A stretch of 64,000 nt of DNA from Palsa-89 sp963824345 (GTDB lineage Bacteria > Acidobacteriota > Terriglobia > Bryobacterales > Bryobacteraceae): contig CAWGOZ010000002.1 in the NCBI GenBank assembly GCA_963824345.1, forward strand, positions 372,001 through 436,000. The letters are read 5' to 3'. Position 1 is the first letter of the stretch; each line of letters opens with the position of its first letter. The position numbers and the translations under genes were made by a program. The notes under the pieces are model-generated. The model worked only from the letters and a program-made list of their open reading frames with translations. It did no database searches and was not told where the DNA came from. Shown here in pieces: positions 45,445 through 53,528 of this stretch.

Positions 45445-46365
45445 TCAAAACGCGGTGAAGTCCCGAAACTCCTGGAACCTCGCGTCGACGTCTTTGCGGG
45501 TGAGCGTGCGGAAGCGATCCACGCCGAATTGCTCGCAGCAGAAGCTGCCCATGACCGAGCCGTAGATCACCGCGCGGCCGAGTTCTTTCGTGGTAATGTG
45601 TCCAGCTTTGAGATCGATGCCTTGCTCGGCCAGGTAACCGATGAAGCCGCCAGCGAAACAGTCGCCCGCTCCGGTAGGATCGAAAACTTTTTCCAATAGA
45701 TAGCCGGGAACCATGAAATGCGAAGTATCGCGGAACAGAATCGCGCCGTATTCGCCGCGCTTGATGACCAGCGTCTTGGGCCCCATTTCCATGATCCTGG
45801 CGGCGGCCTGCTTCAAATTGTTCTGGCCCGATAGCATACGCGCTTCGCCGTCATTGATGAGCAGAAAATCCCAATCCTGGATGGTCTTCAGCAGTTCCTC
45901 CCGGAAATCCTGGATCCAGTAGTTCATCGTGTCGCCGCCCGCCAGGCGCAAACCGTTCATCTGCTCGCGAACGCTGCGCTGCAGCGCGGGCTGGATGTTG
46001 CCGAGCAACAGGTAGGGCGATTTCTTGTAGCTTTCGGGAACCTTTGGATTGAAGTCCGCGAAGACGTTCAGATCGGTGCGCAAGGTAGTGCGGTCGTTCA
46101 TGTCCTGGGAATAAACGCCGGCCCAGAAGAATGTTTTGCCATCCTTGACGCGTTCCAAGCCTTCCAGCCCGATACCCCGATCGGCCAGCAGTTTTTCGTC
46201 TTCCGCGGCAAAGTCGCCGCCCACCACGGCGACAATCTTGGTTGGGGCAAAATAGCTAGCGGCCAATGAGATGTAGGTGGCAGCGCCACCCAGCATGCGA
46301 TCGACCTTGCCGTGCGGAGTCTCGACTCCGTCGTAGGCCACGGAACCGACAACGACAATAGACAT
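45445..46365 (-). CDS. PfkB family sugar kinase
   Basis: A 306-aa ribokinase-fold kinase. GGAATYISLAASYF is the N-terminal sugar-binding signature, and DPTGAGDCFAGGFIGYLAEQ the C-terminal signature with the catalytic Asp and anion hole. MSIVVVGSVAYDG is a normal N-terminus. The conserved LLINDGEARML resembles adenosine/ribokinase-like members of unknown substrate. It leads the kinase-glycosyltransferase-dapF run, 24 bases from the DUF1223 gene. Confidence 0.92.
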   Translation of the reverse strand: MSIVVVGSVAYDGVETPHGKVDRMLGGAATYISLAASYFAPTKIVAVVGGDFAAEDEKLLADRGIGLEGLERVKDGKTFFWAGVYSQDMNDRTTLRTDLNVFADFNPKVPESYKKSPYLLLGNIQPALQRSVREQMNGLRLAGGDTMNYWIQDFREELLKTIQDWDFLLINDGEARMLSGQNNLKQAAARIMEMGPKTLVIKRGEYGAILFRDTSHFMVPGYLLEKVFDPTGAGDCFAGGFIGYLAEQGIDLKAGHITTKELGRAVIYGSVMGSFCCEQFGVDRFRTLTRKDVDARFQEFRDFTAF

Positions 46366-46389
46366 AAACTTGATTCTAATATGGGCGGG

Positions 46390-47178
46390 TCAGTGCAGTT
46401 CGATCACGCTCGCGCCGGTGATGTGGTACGACTGGCGCTCTTGCACGAACACCACGGCGCGCAGGTTCTCGCGCTTCCACTCATGCGGCAGGCGCAGCGT
46501 GGAAATTACCTGGCCGCCGCCGGCTTTCTTGGCATCCACCTTGCCGATGACGCCAAAACTGCGGACCACGGCGGAATGCCGCACCGTGTGCCCGGCGTTT
46601 TCCCCGCGCTGAACCTGTGTCGACAGGTTGTTTTCGGTGACCGCCAAATAGATGTTGGAGTCGCGCAGCTTGGGGGTGGTTGGATCGGTGAGGCGCATGG
46701 AGAGGTCGATCAGGTCTGCATTCTTCGAATTCGGCGCGGTTGCAAGCTCAATCCTGGCGGTGGCGCCTTGCGCCGCTACTCCAATCTCGTGAACCGCGCG
46801 GTTCATATCGCTACCCACAAACTCCACCGCACCGTTCACAACCATTTGGGGAGTGTAGATGTTGCTGGAATGAAAGACCATCGCATAGTCGTTCTGGCGA
46901 GCGCGGTATTGCGGCGACGAGAACGGATCGGTCCAGCCCAGCTGATTCCAGTAGTCGACGTGTTCTTCGAGGGCGATCACTTGCGCGCCGGGCACAGGCT
47001 GGGTTTGCTCCAGGCGCGCCAGCAAGATATCCGCGGCGGGACAACTGGAGCAGCCTTCGCTGGTAAACAGTTCCACAATCACCGGCGCGGCGGGACGATC
47101 GGCCGCCGACGCCAGCGACACCAACAATGCGCACGGAAAGAGGCCGACTAATCGCATGATCTTAAGCATAATACTCAA
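46390..47178 (-). CDS. DUF1223 family thioredoxin-like secreted protein
   Basis: A 262-aa protein with a signal peptide (IMRLVGLFPCALLVSLASA) and the DUF1223 hallmark VELFTSEGCSSCPAAD, a CxxC pair at Cys43 and Cys46, followed by EEHVDYWNQLGWTDPFSS. The family has a thioredoxin-like fold and is periplasmic; its function is not established. Three Met codons occur in the first eight residues (1, 4, 8); the true start may be any of them. Confidence 0.9.
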   Translation of the reverse strand: MSIMLKIMRLVGLFPCALLVSLASAADRPAAPVIVELFTSEGCSSCPAADILLARLEQTQPVPGAQVIALEEHVDYWNQLGWTDPFSSPQYRARQNDYAMVFHSSNIYTPQMVVNGAVEFVGSDMNRAVHEIGVAAQGATARIELATAPNSKNADLIDLSMRLTDPTTPKLRDSNIYLAVTENNLSTQVQRGENAGHTVRHSAVVRSFGVIGKVDAKKAGGGQVISTLRLPHEWKRENLRAVVFVQERQSYHITGASVIELH

Positions 47179-47214
47179 TTGGGCACTCCGGCGGGCGGCG
47201 GGGCCCCCGGGTAC

Positions 47215-47318
47215 ACGCGGCTTCTAGCCGCGTTTTTTGCCAAATTGGGCGAGCGGGCGCCGGATCTAACCGCGGGCGGTGGGGGGAAGAGATAGGCGAA
47301 ACGCGGCTGAAGCCGCGT
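47215..47318. repeat. Inverted pair of palindromic REP-like elements
   Basis: Two palindromes lie between murB and the DUF1223 gene: ACGCGGCTTCTAGCCGCGT at 47215-47233 and ACGCGGCTGAAGCCGCGT at 47301-47318. Their outer flanks (GGGTAC before the first, GCACCC after the second) show that they face opposite ways, like a bacterial interspersed mosaic element. The first is followed by T6, so on the plus strand it could also act as an intrinsic terminator. The complement of the first shares ATTTGGCAAA with the copy at 26364. Confidence 0.85.
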
Positions 47319-47344
47319 GCACCCTTTTCGGAAAACCTGCACTT

Positions 47345-48319
47345 TCAAGTCGCACAGAATCCCACGTACTGCACTTCTTCTTCCAGCTCCAGGCCAAAGC
47401 GCGCGCGAACCCGCTGCTTCAGTTCGTCAATCAACGCGCATAAATCACGGGCGGTGCCGCCGCCCTGGTTGTAGATTAAGTTGGCGTGATAGTCGGCCAC
47501 GCGGACGCCGCCGCTGCGCATACCCTTGGCGCCGGCCTGCTCCAAGAAATAGGCGGAAGGAGCCTTGCCCTCGCGGATCACGTTCTCCGGTATCTGGCGC
47601 CGGACATGCTCCGGCAGTTCGGCGAGGATCAGGTTCTTGAAGATGCTTCCCGCGCATTTCATGGCGGCAGGATATTTGGCCAGACGCAGCTTCAGGATCT
47701 CATCCGCGGTCTGGCGCAGCTCGGCCGCCGGCGCCGGGGTCATGCGTAAATCGACGCTGAGCACGATCCAGTCTTTGCGCTTTTTGAAGACGCTTTCGCG
47801 ATAGCGGAACTGGCACTCCGCGGCGCTGAAACTGCGTATGGCACTGCGGTCCAGAAACCGCACCCGTTCCACCCGCTGATCGATGGAGTGTCCATACGCG
47901 CCGGCGTTGCCGTAGATGGCCGCGCCCACCGAACCCGGGATGCCGGTCATTGTTTCGAGGCCGCGCAATCCGTGGTCGATGGAATAATCCACCAGGGCTT
48001 GCAGCTCGGCTCCGGCTTCGGCCCGCACCAAGGCTTCCGCGCTTGAAATCTTACCGGCGGTGAATCGCAGCACAATGCCGTCGAATCCTTCGTCGGAGAC
48101 GATCAGATTGGTGCCCGCGCCGATCACGCTAAAGTTCGCCCCGCTGGATTGCGCAACTTGCAACGCAGCGGAAAAAGCCGGCTCCGAAGAGGCCTCCACG
48201 TAGAGCTCGGCCGGCCCGCCGATGCCGAACCGCGTACGATCGCTGAGCAATATTCCCTGGAACACGGATACATTGGGAATATCGGCAAGCTGATCGACGA
48301 TCTCGGTCCGAGCGGTCAT
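47345..48319 (-). CDS. murB: UDP-N-acetylenolpyruvoylglucosamine reductase
   Basis: A 324-aa MurB, which reduces UDP-GlcNAc-enolpyruvate to UDP-MurNAc with NADPH and FAD. FAD-domain motifs RFGIGGPAELYVEA, SVIGAGTNLIVSDEG and GIPGSVGAAIYGNAGAYG are present, as are YRESVFKKRKDWIVLSV and KCAGSIFKNLI with the catalytic Ser. GKAPSAYFLEQAGAKGMRSG and YHANLIYNQGGGTARDL match the C-terminal domain. It is divergent from the DUF2461 gene and not in a mur cluster. Confidence 0.95.
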   Translation of the reverse strand: MTARTEIVDQLADIPNVSVFQGILLSDRTRFGIGGPAELYVEASSEPAFSAALQVAQSSGANFSVIGAGTNLIVSDEGFDGIVLRFTAGKISSAEALVRAEAGAELQALVDYSIDHGLRGLETMTGIPGSVGAAIYGNAGAYGHSIDQRVERVRFLDRSAIRSFSAAECQFRYRESVFKKRKDWIVLSVDLRMTPAPAAELRQTADEILKLRLAKYPAAMKCAGSIFKNLILAELPEHVRRQIPENVIREGKAPSAYFLEQAGAKGMRSGGVRVADYHANLIYNQGGGTARDLCALIDELKQRVRARFGLELEEEVQYVGFCAT

Positions 48320-48345
48320 CTTGTCAAATTATAGAGGAGTATTTC

Positions 48346-49062
48346 GTGCGCACTGTCTTTGCTGGTTTTCCCGATGAGATGGTCCGGTTCATGCGCAGTT
48401 TGAAGCGCAATAATCGCCGGGAGTGGTTTCAGCCGCGCAAACATCTGTTCGAGCGGCACGTGAAGGCGCCCATGCTGGAGCTGGTGAGCGCGATCAACGC
48501 GGAGCTGGCCAAGTTCGCGCCCGAGTACGTCACGGAGCCGAAGAGCGCCCTCTTTCGAATTTACCGCGACACGCGTTTCAGCGCCGACAAAACGCCCTAC
48601 AAGACGCACATTGCGGCTTCCTTCTCGCGCCGCGGCGGCGAACGGCTGGGCACCGGCGGCTTTTACTTCAGCGTCTCCCCTGACGCGATCGAAGCCGCTG
48701 CCGGCATCTGGCATCCCGATCGCGACGTGACCCTGCTGATTCGCAACCACATTGCCGAAACGCATCGGGAACTGAGCCGGATACTGGCCGACAAGAAGTC
48801 CCGCAAACTGGTGGGCGGCCTGCAAGGAGACGCATTGACCCGGTCTCCTAAAGGTTTCGACCCGGAACATCCCGCGGCCGGCCTCATCAAAATGAAAGAC
48901 TGGATATTGGATGTCAGGCTGGATCCTGGTCTAGCCACAACGCCCCAGTTGCACGGCGAAATCGTGGCCCGATTCCGAGCCATGAAGCCGTTGCTTGAAT
49001 ATCTGAACCGGCCGCTGATCGCCCGAAAGCCTGTTCGCAACTTACTCGAAGATCGCTGGTGA
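48346..49062 (+). CDS. DUF2461 (TIGR02453) family protein
   Basis: A 238-aa protein matching the DUF2461 pattern: FMRSLKRNNRREWFQPRKHL, FRIYRDTRFSADKTPYKTHI, and GGFYFSVSPDAIEAAAGIWH. Function is unknown across the family. Cytoplasmic, no signal peptide. It starts 26 bases from murB on the opposite strand (GGAG upstream of the GTG/ATG region; the frame opens with GTG). Confidence 0.88.
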   Translation: MRTVFAGFPDEMVRFMRSLKRNNRREWFQPRKHLFERHVKAPMLELVSAINAELAKFAPEYVTEPKSALFRIYRDTRFSADKTPYKTHIAASFSRRGGERLGTGGFYFSVSPDAIEAAAGIWHPDRDVTLLIRNHIAETHRELSRILADKKSRKLVGGLQGDALTRSPKGFDPEHPAAGLIKMKDWILDVRLDPGLATTPQLHGEIVARFRAMKPLLEYLNRPLIARKPVRNLLEDRW

Positions 49063-49109
49063 GCGAAGCGTGAGAGGCCGCAGTCCGCTTGCTGACGTGC
49101 GCGGCTCAG

Positions 49110-50252
49110 TTATTTGGTCTTGGCGGGCGTTTTCTTGTAGTCCGAGTTGATAGTCGCGCCGATCACTTGCAGCATGCCTTTGGCCGCATCGGCGAACTGC
49201 CCCATGGGCTCCAGTTGCAGATATTTCTCCAGGGCCTCCTTCATTCCATCGGGGGCGATAACTTTACCATCCTTACCGGTGGTCAAGCGGGACGACAGAG
49301 CGGTGGCGTATTGGAATTGCGCATCGGCGTAGTCGGGGTTGGTGTCGATCGCCTTCTTGAACGCCGCTTCGGCGGGGGCGGGCTGACCGCTATTCACATA
49401 CAGAGCGCCGAGGTTGTAGTAATAGTGGCCGGCGTTGGTCGGATCCAGGGCGGCGGCTTTGTTCAATTCCGCCTGCGCCTCGTCGAACTTCTTCGAACGA
49501 GCCAGGGTGAGCGCATAGTTGTTGTGATAGCCAGGAGTATCAGGCTTGAGCGCGATGGCCTTGCTATAAGCCTCGGCGGCTTTGTCGAGGGCCGTTTGCT
49601 GGTCGGCGCCCGTCTTGACGTTGGCCTGTCCGACGTAAGCATCCGCAAGGTTGGCCCAAATCACGTTCTGGTTCGGATCCATTTCGACGCCCTTCTGAAA
49701 CGAGTCGACGGCGGCGTCATAGTTCTTGGCTGTCAGCGCATCCTTTCCCGCGTTGAACGCGTCGTTCAGAGCCTTGTTCTTGGCCATGATTGCGGCGTTG
49801 TCTTTGGCCTGTTTTTCCAACGCTTCCTTCTGCTCCTTGGACATGCCCCGTTCTTGCTCCGGAGTGGCGGTGCCGGATGAGACCGCGGCTTGCGTGGCCT
49901 GCGCCTTGGCGGCGCTCTCCTTCAGGTCGAACGACACGTTGATCGGATCGCCCAATTGGGTCCGCACGTTTTTGTTCTCGTCGCGTTTCTGGTCGTCAAC
50001 GTAGACGCTGACGGTATAGGTGCCGGGAAAGGGCAGACCGTTGTAGATGTAATGGCCTTTCTTGTCAGTCTTGGCGCCTTTGTAGGTGCCTTTCATGTCC
50101 TGGCGCTCGATGAGAATCACCGCTCCTTTAAGCGGCTGGCCATCCGGACCCTTCACGTCGCCCTCGATTGCCGAAATCTGCGCCCACGCCGCGCCGGCGA
50201 AAAGCAAGAAACAAGAACCAGTCAAAATGTACCCGCGGAACCGAGCGAGCAT
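49110..50252 (-). CDS. Exported TPR protein with N-terminal carboxypeptidase-regulatory-like domain
   Basis: A 380-aa protein with signal peptide (GYILTGSCFLLFAGAAWA), a small beta-sandwich domain (about 27-110, IEGDVKGPDGQPLKGAVILI) and an alanine/glutamine-rich linker. At least four TPRs follow at about 160-330 (AAVDSFQKGVEMDPNQNVIW, EAYSKAIALKPDTPGYHNNY, AQAELNKAAALDPTNAGHYY, AEAAFKKAIDTNPDYADAQF). Probably a periplasmic scaffold; no partner is evident. Confidence 0.9.
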   Translation of the reverse strand: MLARFRGYILTGSCFLLFAGAAWAQISAIEGDVKGPDGQPLKGAVILIERQDMKGTYKGAKTDKKGHYIYNGLPFPGTYTVSVYVDDQKRDENKNVRTQLGDPINVSFDLKESAAKAQATQAAVSSGTATPEQERGMSKEQKEALEKQAKDNAAIMAKNKALNDAFNAGKDALTAKNYDAAVDSFQKGVEMDPNQNVIWANLADAYVGQANVKTGADQQTALDKAAEAYSKAIALKPDTPGYHNNYALTLARSKKFDEAQAELNKAAALDPTNAGHYYYNLGALYVNSGQPAPAEAAFKKAIDTNPDYADAQFQYATALSSRLTTGKDGKVIAPDGMKEALEKYLQLEPMGQFADAAKGMLQVIGATINSDYKKTPAKTK

Positions 50253-50423
50253 AAACGTTGTCCTCCCCAGGAGTTAAACTTTCTTTCTCAGCATACTACG
50301 AGAGATCTCCACAATGGCAAGTGGCCGCGATCCGTGCGTAAAAAGCCGCAGGGGCCGACCTGTGCGCCACGCCAGGCTACCACGGGCTGCCTGATACCAC
50401 GACCTTGTGGCTTAATGGATGGC

Positions 50424-50906
50424 ATGGACCTGCATGCGATTCGGCTGGAGATTCCGAGTGACGGCAACATTGTGGTCGGGCAAAGCCATTTCATCAAGAC
50501 CGTGGAAGACATTTACGAAGCCATTGTAAATAGCGTTCCGCAGATGAAGTTCGGGATCGCATTCAATGAAGCGTCGGGCGCGTGCCTGACACGCGTGGAC
50601 GGCAATGACGACGAGTTGCAAGCCATTGCGGCCCGCAACGCCAGCGCGGTGGGAGCGGGACATGCGTTTGTGGTGGCGCTGCGCGGCGGGTTTCCCATCA
50701 ACGTGAAGAACAAGATCTTAGAGACGCCCGAGGTATGCACGATTTTCTGCGCCACAGCGAATCCGGTGGAAGTGATCGTGGCCCAGACCGAGCAGGGCAG
50801 GGGAGTGCTCGGGGTAATCGACGGGTCGTCGCCCAAAGGCGTGGAAACGGCGCCGGATGCCGAATGGCGGCATGAGTTTCTGCGGAAAATTGGCTACAAG
50901 CGATGA
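50424..50906 (+). CDS. Adenosine-specific kinase-like protein (Adenosine_kin family)
   Basis: A 160-aa protein matching the small adenosine-specific kinase family: LEIPSDGNIVVGQSHFIKTV near the start, FGIAFNEASGACLTRVDGND, GHAFVVALRGGFPINVKNKI, and IFCATANPVEVIVAQTEQGR. The biochemical role in bacteria is little tested. Start 50424 gives the usual N-terminus; ATG 50415 is in frame 3 codons upstream. The following gene starts inside its stop codon (ATGA). Confidence 0.85.
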   Translation: MDLHAIRLEIPSDGNIVVGQSHFIKTVEDIYEAIVNSVPQMKFGIAFNEASGACLTRVDGNDDELQAIAARNASAVGAGHAFVVALRGGFPINVKNKILETPEVCTIFCATANPVEVIVAQTEQGRGVLGVIDGSSPKGVETAPDAEWRHEFLRKIGYKR

Positions 50907-51835
50907 GGGTGCTGGCTGCGCTGCTGCTGATTCTTCCGGCGGCGGGGCAGATTCGACTGGATGAGTACGATCCCAATATACCTACCGCGGTTCTCAAGTC
51001 GGGTCACATTGTTTTTCAACGGGGCAAGATAACTGCACGAGCGCCTGAAGAGCCGGTAATTGCCGAGCGCATCCCTAAAGCTCTGCTGGACACTCCCGCG
51101 CCAGTTCCTCCAGGCGCGACGATTCGCCAAGTCCTCGCGAACACGGCAGACGGCACGCCGGGTGAAGAGGCTTTGGATAACCGTGCGTTCTTCGAGGCAC
51201 TGAAGCCGATAACGGGGCGCGTGCTGCTTCCGAACGCCCTGAAATTTGCGATGGAGGAGCACGGGGCGCTCGGCTGGTTCACCCAGGAGTATGTGGGCGA
51301 GCGCGTGCTTTGGTCGTACGGACCTTCTGTGCTGCTGGTTCGAATCCCGAGCAAGAGCCTTACGCTGGTGGTTGCAGGGGGCGATCCGCACTTGGAGGAC
51401 GGAAACATCGCACGGTGCGATTTAGCGCTCGCATTTTTCAGGGATTTCGCGGGGCTAGAAGTTTCCGAGCGCGACGAATTGATCGCCCGCGCGCTGGCTG
51501 AATTTTATCGTGGAAAGAAGGAAGCGAGTATCGCACTGGTGCGCCGGGCGTTAGACAAATTCCCAGAGCTGCAGGGGGAGCCGGATGTAACACTACTACA
51601 TTTGTTCGCGCAACTTGGTTTGGCCGAGACCGAAGCCTCTGCAACCGCCGTCATCGGAGCTCATCCTTCACTTCCGACGGCCTGGTTTTATTATGGTCAG
51701 TTTTTAGAAAATGCGAAGCGCTACCGCGAAGCGGCGGTCTGCTTTGAGAAGATCACAACGCATCAGCCGCCCTGGCATAATTGGACTGTTGCAGCCGCCC
51801 AACGGGAGCTGGCTTCTCTAAAGTCCGGGCAGTGA
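50903..51835 (+). CDS. Exported protein of unknown function, TPR-like C-terminus
   Basis: A 310-aa protein with a short signal peptide (MRVLAALLLILPAAG). Residues about 60-190 have a beta-lactamase/esterase-like flavour (YVGERVLWSYGPSVLLVRIP then LTLVVAGGDPHLEDG) but no catalytic SxxK is visible. Residues 190-310 form helical repeats (REAAVCFEKITTHQPPWHNW). Its start overlaps the preceding stop by four bases, so it is translationally coupled to the adenosine-specific kinase-like gene. Confidence 0.7.
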   Translation: MRVLAALLLILPAAGQIRLDEYDPNIPTAVLKSGHIVFQRGKITARAPEEPVIAERIPKALLDTPAPVPPGATIRQVLANTADGTPGEEALDNRAFFEALKPITGRVLLPNALKFAMEEHGALGWFTQEYVGERVLWSYGPSVLLVRIPSKSLTLVVAGGDPHLEDGNIARCDLALAFFRDFAGLEVSERDELIARALAEFYRGKKEASIALVRRALDKFPELQGEPDVTLLHLFAQLGLAETEASATAVIGAHPSLPTAWFYYGQFLENAKRYREAAVCFEKITTHQPPWHNWTVAAAQRELASLKSGQ

Positions 51836-51836
51836 T

Positions 51837-52094
51837 CTATTGAGTTGCAAGGAGCAATTCCGGTTTTGAGGCGGGCCGCACCAGGTTGCCGCTGGCTTGC
51901 GCCAGCCATTGCGAAAGCGCTTTGGCCGCGCACGATTCCGAGCAAATGTGTTCGTAGCCTTCCTGTTCGGCCAACCTGTCGTCCCAACGCACCAGGCGGA
52001 ATGCCTCAATGTCATTGGGCCGCAGCCACCAGTGATTGGTTTCGCCCTTCAGGTTCAGGCAATAGTCGCAGCGATAGGGCCAATGAACTTTCAT
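51837..52094 (-). CDS. Small cysteine-rich (zinc-ribbon-like) protein
   Basis: An 85-aa protein with CDYCLNLKGETNHW near the start and YEHICSESCAAKALSQWL later. Two CxxC/CxxxC pairs about 40 residues apart could bind one zinc, as in small FeoC- or treble-clef-like proteins. Family not recognised. It is convergent with the gene ending at 51835, with one base between. Confidence 0.6.
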   Translation of the reverse strand: MKVHWPYRCDYCLNLKGETNHWWLRPNDIEAFRLVRWDDRLAEQEGYEHICSESCAAKALSQWLAQASGNLVRPASKPELLLATQ

Positions 52095-52232
52095 GTTTCT
52101 ATTACATCCTCCCGTAGCAACTCCGAGCCTCCGTTTCCGTCGTCACCTTGGCTATATCGACCAAACGCGCTCCGAGTTACTGTTTCTTAGTCGTTCTATG
52201 GCCTGAACTTGCGCCTTCCGGTACTGGCGGGT

Positions 52233-53528
52233 TCACAAGTACTGGTGGTTTCTTGCAGTGATTTGTGACTGAAGGGGAGCAGGATCGATGCTCGATCCAT
52301 TCCGAATCAGAAAGTGCACCAGGCAGTAGCCGGCGATCGGAAGCACGGCGAAAACGGCACAGACGGGCGAAAATCCGAAGCGCTCAATCACAGCGGCCAG
52401 AGGGCGCGAAATAATCGACTGCATCACCCCATACGCGAACACCAGCGCCGCACCACCGAAGGCGGCGTGGCTTGCGCCGTAGATATCGATGGGCAACGTG
52501 TAATGATTGACGCTCCAGGAACACACCCAAAAAAAACTGAGCGACATCCCGAACGTCGCCAGCGCTGGATTGGGCGCGAGCGGCACTGCCATGGTTCCGA
52601 TCAGCAGCACAGCGGAGATCAGACAGGCCCGTTTACGGGCGGCGATAGGCGTGCGGCCGGAGAGGATCAATCGCCATGAAATGAGACCGCCCAGCAAACC
52701 GCCGAAGTACCCGCTGACGGGAACGATCCAGGTGTAGTGCGAGGCTTGTTGCGGCGTCAGGTGTTGGACGCTCACCAGGTAGGTGGGCGCCCAATTGGCC
52801 CACAAGCTGTACAGCGACATGCCAAGCATGTTCGCGACCATCAATGCCCAGAGCCTGGGGTCGCGCAGCAGGCCGAAGGAATGCGTGGCCTTGCCAGAGC
52901 CAGGCAACGAGACGGGCGGAATGGCGCGGGAGGTGATCAGCCAAATCGGAATCCAAGCCAGGCTGAGAATTCCCGCGGAGTAGAAAGCCCAGTGCCAGGA
53001 GTAGCGGTAGGAAAAATAGACCGCGAAGGCCGGCGCGAGGCCTGCGCCGAGACTCAAGCCCAGTTGGCTCATGGCCTGTCCGACGGCGCGTTCGGGGGGC
53101 AGCAGATACATTGCGACGGCTTTGGTCACGGCGGCAATCGCGCTGGCTTCGGCGGCTCCCAAGACGGCGCGCCAGAACAGCAGCTCGCCGACGGTGTGCG
53201 AGGCACCGGTCCCGAAGCTGGCTACGGCCCAGACGGCCACCGCCGCGATGGTTCCGCGATTCAGCCCCACGCGATCGATGAACCATCCGGCGAACAGCGC
53301 GCTGACCGCGTAGGCGATGGAGAAGACCGAAAGCAGCAGCCCGTAATCGTCGTAGGTGAACGGAAACTCCGGCCGCGTTCGCCAGATGTCGACCATGGTG
53401 GCCAGGATCTGGCGGTCGAGATAATTCAGGACCGAAGCGAGGATGAAAACGCAGATCGCGACCCAGCGGGCAGGGAGGGGCGGGCGCACGTGGTGATTGT
53501 AGCAGCGGGGACCGCTCCCTTCGGTCAC
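52233..53528 (-). CDS. MFS transporter
   Basis: A 431-aa, 12-helix major facilitator protein resembling the anion:cation symporter / hexuronate-type branch (VLNYLDRQILATMVDIWR in helix 1, AGWFIDRVGLNRG in the loop 2-3, and AAEASAIAAVTKAVAMYLLP near helix 4-5). The substrate is probably an organic acid, by family only. The frame starts with GTG at 53528 overlapping the mfd stop; a second GTG at 53489 just before helix 1 is an alternative start. Confidence 0.88.
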   Translation of the reverse strand: MTEGSGPRCYNHHVRPPLPARWVAICVFILASVLNYLDRQILATMVDIWRTRPEFPFTYDDYGLLLSVFSIAYAVSALFAGWFIDRVGLNRGTIAAVAVWAVASFGTGASHTVGELLFWRAVLGAAEASAIAAVTKAVAMYLLPPERAVGQAMSQLGLSLGAGLAPAFAVYFSYRYSWHWAFYSAGILSLAWIPIWLITSRAIPPVSLPGSGKATHSFGLLRDPRLWALMVANMLGMSLYSLWANWAPTYLVSVQHLTPQQASHYTWIVPVSGYFGGLLGGLISWRLILSGRTPIAARKRACLISAVLLIGTMAVPLAPNPALATFGMSLSFFWVCSWSVNHYTLPIDIYGASHAAFGGAALVFAYGVMQSIISRPLAAVIERFGFSPVCAVFAVLPIAGYCLVHFLIRNGSSIDPAPLQSQITARNHQYL

